From assembly GCF_010748935.1 (NCBI RefSeq), contig NZ_CP048796.1:1367001-1431000 (forward strand): a DNA stretch of 64,000 nucleotides, read 5' to 3'. Within the stretch, counting starts at the first letter, position 1; the number at the start of each line of letters is the position of its first letter. The position numbers were made by a program, and so were the translations under genes. Origin of the DNA: Providencia vermicola (lineage in GTDB: Bacteria; Pseudomonadota; Gammaproteobacteria; Enterobacterales; Enterobacteriaceae). Under the pieces are notes generated by a model. The model searched no databases, was not told the DNA's origin, and was given only the letters and a program-made list of their open reading frames with translations. Shown here piece by piece: positions 46,707 to 55,494 of the stretch.

Positions 46707-46904
46707 TTAATGTTCAGGTTGTTCACTCCAATTATCACTGTCAGAAATATCACCTTGGCTGGCAATTCGTTTTTCTTCAGCCGCCCACTCACCAAGATCG
46801 ATAAGTTGGCATCGCTTACTGCAAAATGGCCTAAATGGGCTTTCTTCTCCCCAAATAACAATTTTCTGGCATGTTGGACAATTAACTTCAATTTTTTCCG
46901 TCAT
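46707..46904 (-). CDS. yacG: DNA gyrase inhibitor YacG
   Basis: YacG is a small zinc protein that binds GyrB and inhibits gyrase. The 65 residues equal E. coli. Zinc ligands are CPTCQK and CSKRCQ, within [35 protein letters not shown]. It follows zapD by 17 bases in the coaE-zapD-yacG unit. Confidence 0.97.
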   Translation of the reverse strand: MTEKIEVNCPTCQKIVIWGEESPFRPFCSKRCQLIDLGEWAAEEKRIASQGDISDSDNWSEQPEH

Positions 46905-46921
46905 TTACTACTTCCCCCTTA

Positions 46922-47680
46922 TTAACAGCAGGATAATTCAAAAGTCATCATTGCGGGTACAATACCATTTTCGCTGTCAATGTGAAGAAAACGAATTGCA
47001 AATCGTGTTTTATGGCCTGAAATTTGAGGGAAAATCAGCTTATCGCTTGATAGCCTCACCCTTAATAACTCTTTATCTTCGACACTATCTTGATAAAAGC
47101 CATTGTGACACTCTTTAATTTCAAAAGAGCCCGCTTGACGGATAAGGTTCAAGATTGTATCTAACGTATCTTTCAAAGGGGCTAGGCTTTTAAGCCAACC
47201 GCTAATAGCTTGCTCTTTCTGTTCTTGCGGCATATGTAACCACAATTGGAGTGTGGGGAGATCAAAACTACAACATCCACCGGGAATACTTAATCGTTGG
47301 CGAACCATACTAATGATTTTATCGTTCCTTAGCTGTTGACCAAATCTAGGTGCCGTTGTGATATTTGCGGCTTTAGTTGCAAGGTCGTTAAGTAGAGATG
47401 AAATAAGCTGATTGTCTGCATTCGGTGCATCGGACCAAGCAGATAAACGTCTACGTTGCTTTTCAAGCTCTTTGATCATATCAGATCGCACTTCGCCCCT
47501 ATCAAGAATTTCTATTAATTCTGATACGGAACGGAAAAAAGCAATACCGGATGTATAGGAGGTAATGTGGCTAAGTTCATAAACTTGATTTAGCAGTGTT
47601 TCGAGCCTTAGCCATGAGCGAATTTTTTCATTCAATGGATACTCGTAAGTGACGAAGTTTACAGTGTTTGATTCACTCAT
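46922..47680 (-). CDS. zapD: Z-ring associated protein ZapD
   Basis: ZapD crosslinks FtsZ filaments through the FtsZ C-terminal peptide. The 252 residues (247 in E. coli) align with the family: YEYPLNEKIRSWLRLETLL near the N-terminus, RGEVRSDMIKELEKQR, and LPTLQLWLHMPQEQ. It sits in the usual coaE-zapD-yacG order and is unlinked in transcription from ftsZ here. Confidence 0.95.
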   Translation of the reverse strand: MSESNTVNFVTYEYPLNEKIRSWLRLETLLNQVYELSHITSYTSGIAFFRSVSELIEILDRGEVRSDMIKELEKQRRRLSAWSDAPNADNQLISSLLNDLATKAANITTAPRFGQQLRNDKIISMVRQRLSIPGGCCSFDLPTLQLWLHMPQEQKEQAISGWLKSLAPLKDTLDTILNLIRQAGSFEIKECHNGFYQDSVEDKELLRVRLSSDKLIFPQISGHKTRFAIRFLHIDSENGIVPAMMTFELSCC

Positions 47681-47689
47681 ATTGATTTC

Positions 47690-48295
47690 CTATTTGTTCT
47701 GTTGTGCTAGCGTCATATACTTTTCGTGGAGTGCAGCGACCTTTTCAGCAATATCAGATTCACCATCATGATTTGTAATAATGTCATCACTTTGTAACAA
47801 GCGGTTTTCTCTGCTAGTTTGCGATTGCATAATATTAGCTACATGTTCTTGATTAACATTATCTCTTTGCATTGTGCGCTGAATTTGTTCTTCAGGGGTA
47901 ACATCAATGACAAGAACCCGATCCGCTAGGTGTGATAGCTTGTTTTCAAATAATAAAGGAACAACCCAAATGACATAAGGGTTGGTAATTTGTTGTAATT
48001 GTCTTTGTGTCTCTTGCTGAATGAGGGGATGAAGTAGGGCATTTAGCCATTGTTTTTCAGATTCATTAGAAAAAATAATTTTCCTAAGATGCTGGCGATT
48101 GAGAGAACCATCCGATTGAATAATGTTTTCATCATAACGGTTTTTAATCGCTGCAAGAGCAGGCGAATTAGGTTCTACCACCTTTCTAGCAATAATATCG
48201 GCATCGACCAGTGGTACCCCTAGCTTAGCAAATTGATTAGCAACGGTTGTTTTTCCGCTACCAATTCCTCCTGTTAGTGCAACAATATAGGCCAT
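47690..48295 (-). CDS. coaE: Dephospho-CoA kinase
   Basis: CoaE phosphorylates dephospho-CoA in the last step of coenzyme A synthesis. The 201 residues start [19 protein letters not shown], with the P-loop at 8-16. [21 protein letters not shown] and WVVPLLFEN are conserved. The ATG at 48295 gives the family start. An in-frame ATG at 48307 is an alternative, and neither has a good Shine-Dalgarno. guaC, next to coaE in E. coli, is absent. Confidence 0.95.
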   Translation of the reverse strand: MAYIVALTGGIGSGKTTVANQFAKLGVPLVDADIIARKVVEPNSPALAAIKNRYDENIIQSDGSLNRQHLRKIIFSNESEKQWLNALLHPLIQQETQRQLQQITNPYVIWVVPLLFENKLSHLADRVLVIDVTPEEQIQRTMQRDNVNQEHVANIMQSQTSRENRLLQSDDIITNHDGESDIAEKVAALHEKYMTLAQQNK

Positions 48296-48451
48296 AATCG
48301 TATTCATTGTTTTGAAAAATAATAGGTTACACGGATTTCTCCTGTTTGTCTTCACTCAGGAGATAATACGCACTGTAAGCTTACCGGACTTACCGTCAGT
48401 AGGTAGTTTTATAGCATAAATAGATAAAATGCTATCCTATAATTAACTATA

Positions 48452-49639
48452 TCAAATGGTTGTTATAACATTTCCTAAATTAAATATAGGGAGGTACATT
48501 GCGACCATTATGCTCCCAACAAGTAAGGCCATTAATAGGAGCAATATGGGTTCTAAGTTTTTGAGTGATTTTTCCATGAGGGCGGTATGTTGAGTTGAAA
48601 AATGAGTAAATAAGTATTGTGAAAAGTGAGGTAGTTGGCCTGACTCTTCTGCCACCGCAATCAATTGATAGACTATTGCGGGGAAAAAAGAGTTATGTTT
48701 AACGGCATTAGACAATGATTCTCCTTTTAACACAGATTGATATACCAATAAGCTAGTTTTTTTATAGATTGGTGTATGGATCGTCTCTGCTGTGCATTTC
48801 AGACATTCTGTTAATGGCAGTCCCGCGCCTAGTGTAGAGGATAAGGTTAGAAAAAATATATTGAGATTATTTATTTCAATGAGTTTTTTTATCGGGGGAA
48901 TATAAAACAGTAAACTCGCCATGAATATTGAAAAATAAGCATTAAACCGCCAAATAAGTGATAAGGAAATTAGGGTAATCGGCAGTAAATAAACTAAATA
49001 CTGAGTGATTAAATTAGAAATGCTTATCATTAATTTAGTGATCGCTGGTAACTCATGTTGAAAACTATGATAAATAGTTTCAAATTGAGGTAGTACATAA
49101 ATTAACATAATAAAAACTAACACAATTGACAATAACACGAGTATTAACGGATATCTCAGTGACTTTATAACCTTTTTTTGGGCTTCAGCATCGTGTTTTA
49201 GCATGGTAGCGATAATTTTAAAGGTTTTTTCATAATCTCCTGTTTTTTCGGCTACTTTTACTAAACTGATAATTGTTGGAGTGAATATGTTCGGGTGCTT
49301 CTCAAGATTATTGGAAAGATTATTCCCACGTTTTAAATCATAAATTGCTGATGCGATGATTTTTCTCCACAATGGATCTTTTATATTTTTTTGTAAAATA
49401 TATAGGCTTTGCAATAAATTAATTCCAGAGGAGAGGAGCGTATTTAATTGATAAAAAAAATGGACGCGATAATGAATGTTGCTCTTATTCAGAATGAATA
49501 ACGATCTAAAACGGATTTGAATAGGCGTGTGTTCAGACTCGAGTAACTCAATAAATGCAGATTTTTTATTTCTAGAGATAATGGTATCTTTAATAAGATT
49601 ATTTTCATGAGATAACGCGATATAGGAATAAATAAACAT
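48452..49639 (-). CDS. hofC: Type IV pilus inner-membrane platform protein HofC
   Basis: HofC is a GspF/PilC-family platform protein for type IV pilus or related assembly. The 395 residues (400 in E. coli) have two T2SSF repeats and three strong hydrophobic segments: LSIVLVFIMLIYVLPQF near 175, a central one near 215-235, and LLLLMALLVGSIMVAMYLPIF near the C-terminus. Its start codon shares one base with the hofB stop. The gene is AT-rich relative to its neighbours. Confidence 0.92.
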   Translation of the reverse strand: MFIYSYIALSHENNLIKDTIISRNKKSAFIELLESEHTPIQIRFRSLFILNKSNIHYRVHFFYQLNTLLSSGINLLQSLYILQKNIKDPLWRKIIASAIYDLKRGNNLSNNLEKHPNIFTPTIISLVKVAEKTGDYEKTFKIIATMLKHDAEAQKKVIKSLRYPLILVLLSIVLVFIMLIYVLPQFETIYHSFQHELPAITKLMISISNLITQYLVYLLPITLISLSLIWRFNAYFSIFMASLLFYIPPIKKLIEINNLNIFFLTLSSTLGAGLPLTECLKCTAETIHTPIYKKTSLLVYQSVLKGESLSNAVKHNSFFPAIVYQLIAVAEESGQLPHFSQYLFTHFSTQHTALMEKSLKNLEPILLLLMALLVGSIMVAMYLPIFNLGNVITTI

Positions 49640-51039
49640 TATAATTCCTCTCCATATCCGATGACTGAATATAGCTCTTGTAGCGTTGTTTCTCCGCTAT
49701 CGATTAAATTTAAACCATCTTGAAAAAGCGTTTGAAAATGATTAGTATGATTTTTTTCATAATGAAAAATTTGGCTAAGCACATTTTGTTCCAGATATTC
49801 ATAGATTGCTGTTCTTCCCATAAAACCCGCAAAACAGAGATCACATCCAGCCGATGACCATTCTTTAATTGAGATATTTTCACTTATTTGCACGACCTTT
49901 GGCTGTTTTACTTTACAGTTAGGGCATAATCGACGTACGAGTCTTTGTGCAATGACCATTTTTAAACACGAACTGAGTTGTGATTTACTCACCCCGAGTT
50001 GAGTCATTCTATCAATGGCACTTAACGTGCAGTTGGTATGCAAAGTCGATAATACTAGGTGCCCTGTTTGTGCAGCTCTGGTTGCAATCTGGGCTGTTTC
50101 CTCATCCCTAATTTCTCCGATCATAATAATATCTGGGTCTTGTCGAAGTAACGCGCGTAATATATGTGCAAAACTTAGCCCATATTTATCATTAACGTGT
50201 ATTTGATTAATGCCTGACAATGGGATTTCAATCGGGTCTTCAATAGTCGATATATTACGTGAAGATTGATTGAGATATTCTAATGAACTGTAGAGTGTGA
50301 CTGTTTTTCCACTACCGGTAGGCCCAGTCACGAGAATTAACCCCTGTGGCTGCAATAATTTTTTCTTTAAACTGACCAGTAACTGATTATTCATACCAAT
50401 TTGTTCAATAGAATATTTTAGCTGAGTATTCTGTATTCGTAGAACCAACTTTTCTCCATATAGCGTTGGAATCGTTGATAAACGGATACTGTAGTTGTGT
50501 CCATCAAAATACCAATTCATTTGCCCATCTTGCGGTAATCGTTTTTCCGCAATATTTAATTTTGCTAGTATTTTTATGCGTGCAATAATTTCATTATTGA
50601 TTTCTAATGGTGGGGATGGAATAAAATAGAGTTTACCATCAACGCGTAGGCGGATTTTCAGCCCCTGTTTTGTCGGTTCAATATGAATATCAGAAGCGCG
50701 TTTTCTTACTGCGGCTTTCAACATATTTTCAGCAAAATCAACGGCTGGAGAAGTGATAGCTAATTGTTCTTTTTCCTGGCTATGGTATACGGTTTCTGGT
50801 TCTTGAATCTCTGCATATTTTTTATTGAAGTAGTGGTCAATTTTTTCTTTTGGCCATATATCATAACATACAGGCACACCAGCAATAAAACGTAAAGTCG
50901 CAAGAACATTATCATGAGGTTTTTTAGGTACACCGATAGACAGTCGTTTATTATTATAATCTACAATAATAATATAATGTTTGTCACAGACACTTTTAAG
51001 CTCTTTGAATATAAAATCCTGTTCCCTGGTGGTCATCAT
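49639..51039 (-). CDS. hofB: Type IV pilus assembly ATPase HofB
   Basis: HofB is a GspE/PilB-family extension ATPase. The 466 residues have Walker A GPTGSGKT (about 236-243), the Asp box IEDPIE, Walker B DPDIIMIGEIRDEETA and the His box TGHLVLSTLHTN. A zinc-binding CPNC/CDLC pair lies near 380-405. The N-terminal domain is short compared with PilB, as in E. coli HofB. It forms an operon with ppdD and hofC. Confidence 0.95.
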   Translation of the reverse strand: MMTTREQDFIFKELKSVCDKHYIIIVDYNNKRLSIGVPKKPHDNVLATLRFIAGVPVCYDIWPKEKIDHYFNKKYAEIQEPETVYHSQEKEQLAITSPAVDFAENMLKAAVRKRASDIHIEPTKQGLKIRLRVDGKLYFIPSPPLEINNEIIARIKILAKLNIAEKRLPQDGQMNWYFDGHNYSIRLSTIPTLYGEKLVLRIQNTQLKYSIEQIGMNNQLLVSLKKKLLQPQGLILVTGPTGSGKTVTLYSSLEYLNQSSRNISTIEDPIEIPLSGINQIHVNDKYGLSFAHILRALLRQDPDIIMIGEIRDEETAQIATRAAQTGHLVLSTLHTNCTLSAIDRMTQLGVSKSQLSSCLKMVIAQRLVRRLCPNCKVKQPKVVQISENISIKEWSSAGCDLCFAGFMGRTAIYEYLEQNVLSQIFHYEKNHTNHFQTLFQDGLNLIDSGETTLQELYSVIGYGEEL

Positions 51040-51054
51040 AATTTATCCTATTTT

Positions 51055-51480
51055 TCAGAATACAAATGTATTTTCACATAACGTTTTTAATTTATTATCA
51101 TTGCTGCTTTCACATATGACTTGCCATTGAAAGGGGGAGCTATCAGTCGGGACTGTTGGTGTTAATGTGACGGATAAACTGTCGAGATTTTTGTCTGCGG
51201 TGAAATTTATCACTCCGGATGCTACATCTATATTTTTTATATATTTTCCTTTTATATTGTTGGGGATATTTTCACTCCCTGCATTACAGGCTGCGAGTGT
51301 TCCTCTATTAAAGGCACAGATCTCTATATTATTCTTATAAGGTAAAATAGTTTGCAATACATCGGTTATGGCGGCCTTTTGCATATAACCTTGATAACCG
51401 GGGATAGCAATAGCACTTAATATGGAAATTATTGCAATAACGACCATGATTTCAATTAAAGAAAATCCTTTTTGATTCAT
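51055..51480 (-). CDS. ppdD: Type IV major prepilin PpdD
   Basis: PpdD is the major pilin of the enterobacterial type IV pilus. The 141-residue precursor has the class III signal MNQKG cut before FSLIEIMVVIAIISILSAIAIP, with Glu5 of the mature protein present. Two C-terminal cysteines (about 126 and 136) can form the pilin disulfide loop. It is first in ppdD-hofB-hofC. Other pilus genes such as the prepilin peptidase are not in the window. Confidence 0.94.
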   Translation of the reverse strand: MNQKGFSLIEIMVVIAIISILSAIAIPGYQGYMQKAAITDVLQTILPYKNNIEICAFNRGTLAACNAGSENIPNNIKGKYIKNIDVASGVINFTADKNLDSLSVTLTPTVPTDSSPFQWQVICESSNDNKLKTLCENTFVF

Positions 51481-51828
51481 ATAGCCTCCTTGTTGGGTGA
51501 GGGGATACTTTAAAATGGAAGGGATGATTATTTAATTCAATAAAATTCATTTTGCGAAAGGCTATGTAAATGAAAAATTGAAAATGACACATATTACATT
51601 TTCTTGGGAGGAGCCTCGCAAATACAGATTGAATGGAAAATAACATGTTTTATTTATTAGCGAGTATGATAGCTATAATATGTATAAAGAATAAATAGGA
51701 TAAGTTGATTATAAAAATAATAGGAACCTTATTATATATTTCTATTATTTATTGCGATTAAACGAGATTAGCAAGATATGTGATAGATCCAATTTGAAAA
51801 ACGCTATGGTGCGATTAAAACAGTGGAT
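51481..51828. other. AT-rich gap between ppdD and the ampD terminator
   Basis: About 350 bases upstream of ppdD without a supported gene. It should contain the ppdD promoter. No repeat was noticed. Confidence 0.45.
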
Positions 51829-51853
51829 AAATAAAAGCGGCAAAAGATGCCGC
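51829..51853 (-). terminator. Terminator of ampD
   Basis: On the minus strand GCGGCA and TGCCGC form a stem with a 5-base loop followed by TTTTATTT, 27 bases past the ampD stop. Confidence 0.88.
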
Positions 51854-51879
51854 GAGATGTTAATTCATAATAGTGTTTA

Positions 51880-52440
51880 TTAACAGTGTGTGGCTAACTG
51901 TGTTTTAAATCGTTGCCAATCAAAATAAGGTCCAGGATCTGTCTTTCGATTGGGGGCGATATCGCTATGCCCCGTGATGTGGTTCCTGATTTCAGGGTAT
52001 AGCGTGATAAGAGAACACGTGAGTTTGGTTAATGAATCGTACTGTGCAGTAGTAAAAGGTTCAAAATCAGTACCTTCTAGTTCAATACCAATAGAAAAAT
52101 CATTACACTTTTCTTTACCTTGATAACTCGATTGTCCTGCGTGCCACGCTCGTAGATGAAAAGGAACATATTGAATAATTTCGCCATCTCGGCGAATTAA
52201 ACAATGAGCAGAAACACGAAGGTGTTTAATTTCGTCGAAAAAGGCATGCTCTGTTGGATTAAGTGTTCCAGTAAAAAGTTGGTTGATATAAGGCCCCCCA
52301 AACTGCCCTGGCGGGAGGCTAATGTTGTGGATCACCAAAAGAGAAGGGGACACATTTTCTGGTCGTTCATCATGATGTGGTGACGGGATATGGGTCACAT
52401 TTTGCAACCAACCATTATGTATTTTCATATCCAGTGCCAT
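51880..52440 (-). CDS. ampD: 1,6-anhydro-N-acetylmuramyl-L-alanine amidase AmpD
   Basis: AmpD cleaves anhydro-muropeptides in the cytosol during murein recycling and so keeps AmpR-controlled beta-lactamase low. The 186 residues (183 in E. coli) have the zinc residues in LLVIHNISLPPG (His) and ITGHSDIAPNRKTDPGP (His and Asp), plus the catalytic Glu in SIGIELEGTDF. It is divergent from nadC. ampE, which follows ampD in E. coli, is absent. Confidence 0.97.
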   Translation of the reverse strand: MALDMKIHNGWLQNVTHIPSPHHDERPENVSPSLLVIHNISLPPGQFGGPYINQLFTGTLNPTEHAFFDEIKHLRVSAHCLIRRDGEIIQYVPFHLRAWHAGQSSYQGKEKCNDFSIGIELEGTDFEPFTTAQYDSLTKLTCSLITLYPEIRNHITGHSDIAPNRKTDPGPYFDWQRFKTQLATHC

Positions 52441-52500
52441 AGTATTCCTTTCTATCTATTCTTCATTTGCAAACATCGCTGTGAGGAAGAAAGATTAGCA

Positions 52501-52523
52501 TATACATAGAATAATTCGAGTTG
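52501..52523. repeat. Fragment of a palindromic intergenic repeat
   Basis: The words AATAATTCGAGTTG at about 52510 match one arm of the palindromic element found at 61921-62003 (there AATAATTCGAGGTGCA on the minus strand). Only a half element is present, between ampD and nadC. Confidence 0.4.
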
Positions 52524-52635
52524 TATGTTTGTATTCAATAACGTGTTTTTTTGTTAAAGCGAAGAAGATGCTAAAGTAATTTGGTTGATTAAGCGAGAGA
52601 TAGGTTTATCACACATGCCATGTGCCTTGAAGTGA

Positions 52636-53580
<945 letters not shown>

Positions 53581-53681
53581 GTAAGCACTGATAGATGGAA
53601 GTAGATTTAACCTATTTATGAGTTTTAACCTTCTGTATATACAGCAAAACTCTCGTCCTTGATGGCTAGGTAAGAGAATGA

Positions 53682-53716
53682 CCAAAGCGAGAAAGTGCCT
53701 TATTTTCTGGCTTTGG
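53682..53716. repeat. Inverted repeat downstream of nadC
   Basis: CCAAAGCGAGAAA at 53682-53694 and TTTCTGGCTTTGG at 53704-53716 form 13-bp arms with one mismatch around a 9-base loop. It lies 100 bases after nadC with no U-tract. Function is unknown; it may be a 3' hairpin or a degenerate mobile palindrome. Confidence 0.6.
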
Positions 53717-53864
53717 TGTCATTGAGTGAGCCTCGATTTCTATATCGTTATTTAATAGAGACGGTGCCGACTGATTGTTTTACTGGTGCACTGAAGTGAC
53801 TTTCTAGGGAAGGAACATTGAGCATGACAAAATGCGTTGACGATGTTGATTTTATTTCTATTGT

Positions 53865-53940
53865 AATCAACCAATCAACCAATCAACCAATCAACCAATC
53901 AACCAATCAACCAATCAACCAATCAACCAATCAACCAACC
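53865..53940. repeat. Tandem octamer repeat (AATCAACC) x 9
   Basis: Nine perfect uninterrupted copies of AATCAACC occupy 53865-53936, followed by AACC and the palindrome AACCGGTT (53937-53944). The array is intergenic, about 620 bases before pdhR, and codes for nothing apparent. Perfect octamer arrays change copy number by strand slippage. Confidence 0.97.
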
Positions 53941-54489
53941 GGTTAACCGACTGACCAAGTTATAAGCAGAGTACATATTTATTTCAGGGTGTTAAACGAC
54001 ATTTTGGCTTATCTATGTGGAGAGAGCTTAAAATAACGACACGGCTACGCTTTGGGCTGCATTCTTGTCTGAATACGATGTAATCGGGTTGCTTGTAGAT
54101 TTTTGTATGGTTAAATTTTGCTATTTTAGTGAATCCATACAACTCTTATATTGAGTAAAACAACAAATAGTATGAATAGTTAGCGATATTCTTCACTCCA
54201 ACTCATGTATGTTTCTTGCGCGTATCGCTTTGATTGAGAGCAGTAAGAGAATATTCATTTTTTATGAATTTAAATTCAAAATATCTGCAACTATATCGTT
54301 TCAGCTTCTTTGTTTAAGCATATAAATTCGATATAAATGTTAAATTGGCGTGTTTGTGATAGGCGAATTGGTTATCAAAACATGCTAAATTTTAAAAAAA
54401 TCTGTTAAAATTTGCAGGATTTTATGATTTAGCGCAAGGTCTTTATGGACAGTTAGTGAATACTTTGTTACTTTATTAATCCATAATGA

Positions 54490-54506
54490 AATTGGTATTA
54501 CCAATT
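54490..54506 (+). promoter_or_regulatory. PdhR operator
   Basis: The 17-bp perfect palindrome AATTGGTATTACCAATT lies 53 bases before pdhR and matches the PdhR site core ATTGGTNNNACCAAT. PdhR without pyruvate represses the pdhR-aceEF-lpd promoter, so this is the expected autoregulatory operator. Confidence 0.92.
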
Positions 54507-54558
54507 AACACTGAGTGATACCTAATCAATAATTAATCACTAATGATCATGGCAGGTT

Positions 54559-55329
54559 ATGGCTTACGGTAAAATTCGCCAACCAAAATTATCGGATGTC
54601 ATCGAGCAGCGCCTCGAGCATCTTATTTTCGAAGGGACATTACGCCCCGGCGAAAAGCTGCCTCCTGAGCGTGAACTGGCAAAACAGTTCGACGTTTCTC
54701 GGCCATCAGTACGTGAAGCTATCCAAACCCTCGAAGCCAAAGGGCTATTATCACGCCGTCAAGGTGGTGGTACGTATGTTCAAAAACAAATGTGGCAAAG
54801 TTTTAGTGACCCACTAACCGAACTCCTTACCGGTAATCCTGAATCTCAATTCGATCTTCTTGAAACTCGTCATGCCCTTGAAGGTATAGCGGCTTATTAT
54901 GCCGCATTACGCGGTACTGATGAGGATTTAGAACGTATTCGACAAAGTTATGAATTGATCATAAAAGCTCAACAAAGTGGGGATATTGATGCGGAATCTA
55001 ATGCGGTTTTGCAATATCAACTTATTGTCACAGAAGCAGCACATAATGTAGTCATACTGCACTTATTACGCTGTATGGTGCCGATGTTGGAACAGAATAT
55101 TCGTCAGAACTTTGAGTTTTTATATACCCGTAAAGAAATGTATAAAGCAGTTAGTGAACATCGTGCTCAGATATTCTCCGCTATAATGGCAAGAGAACCT
55201 GAGAAGGCAAGAGAAGCTTCTCATCGTCATTTAGCATTTATTGAAGAGTTACTTTTGGATATTAGCCGTGAACAAACAAGACGTGAACGCTCTTTACGTC
55301 GGTTGCAACAACATCCTGAATTAAATTAG
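54559..55329 (+). CDS. pdhR: Pyruvate-responsive repressor PdhR
   Basis: PdhR is a GntR/FadR-type repressor released by pyruvate. The 256 residues (254 in E. coli) carry the winged helix: [45 protein letters not shown] (about 32-77). The FCD effector domain follows with [20 protein letters not shown]. It is first in the pdh operon with its own operator upstream. Confidence 0.98.
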   Translation: MAYGKIRQPKLSDVIEQRLEHLIFEGTLRPGEKLPPERELAKQFDVSRPSVREAIQTLEAKGLLSRRQGGGTYVQKQMWQSFSDPLTELLTGNPESQFDLLETRHALEGIAAYYAALRGTDEDLERIRQSYELIIKAQQSGDIDAESNAVLQYQLIVTEAAHNVVILHLLRCMVPMLEQNIRQNFEFLYTRKEMYKAVSEHRAQIFSAIMAREPEKAREASHRHLAFIEELLLDISREQTRRERSLRRLQQHPELN

Positions 55330-55406
55330 TAATGCAGATTACTGACTGCTGCGTCTGTATTACTGTGACTACTCTCTGTGAGAGTTCTAGCGGCAACAAC
55401 AGCAGG

Positions 55407-55450
55407 GCCTATCTTCCCGCTATTTTCTGCAAAGTAGCGCGAAGATAGGC
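55407..55450 (+). other. Strong hairpin between pdhR and aceE
   Basis: Bases 55407-55426 pair with 55431-55450 around the tetraloop CTGC. The stem is 20 pairs with one C-C mismatch and one G-U pair, ending 44 bases before the aceE start. No T-run follows, so it is not a simple terminator. It should fold in the pdhR-aceE transcript and may be a processing or stability element. Confidence 0.85.
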
Positions 55451-55494
55451 TCCACATAAACATTAAAAAATAGATAACAGATAAGGAATACACC

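Larger units (their letters stand above)
53581..54489. other. Long non-coding region between nadC and pdhR
   Basis: About 900 bases without a supported open frame, where E. coli carries aroP (and ampE nearby). No aroP remnant was recognised. It holds an inverted repeat, a run of nine octamers and an AT-rich stretch leading to the pdhR promoter. Confidence 0.6.

Noticed and set aside
53865-53944. CRISPR array
   Set aside because: The repeats are 8-base units without spacers, and no cas genes are present; it is a simple tandem repeat.
53581-54558. Pseudogene of aroP or ampE
   Set aside because: No stretch of recognisable residual coding sequence could be found in any frame by eye; a translated search would settle it.
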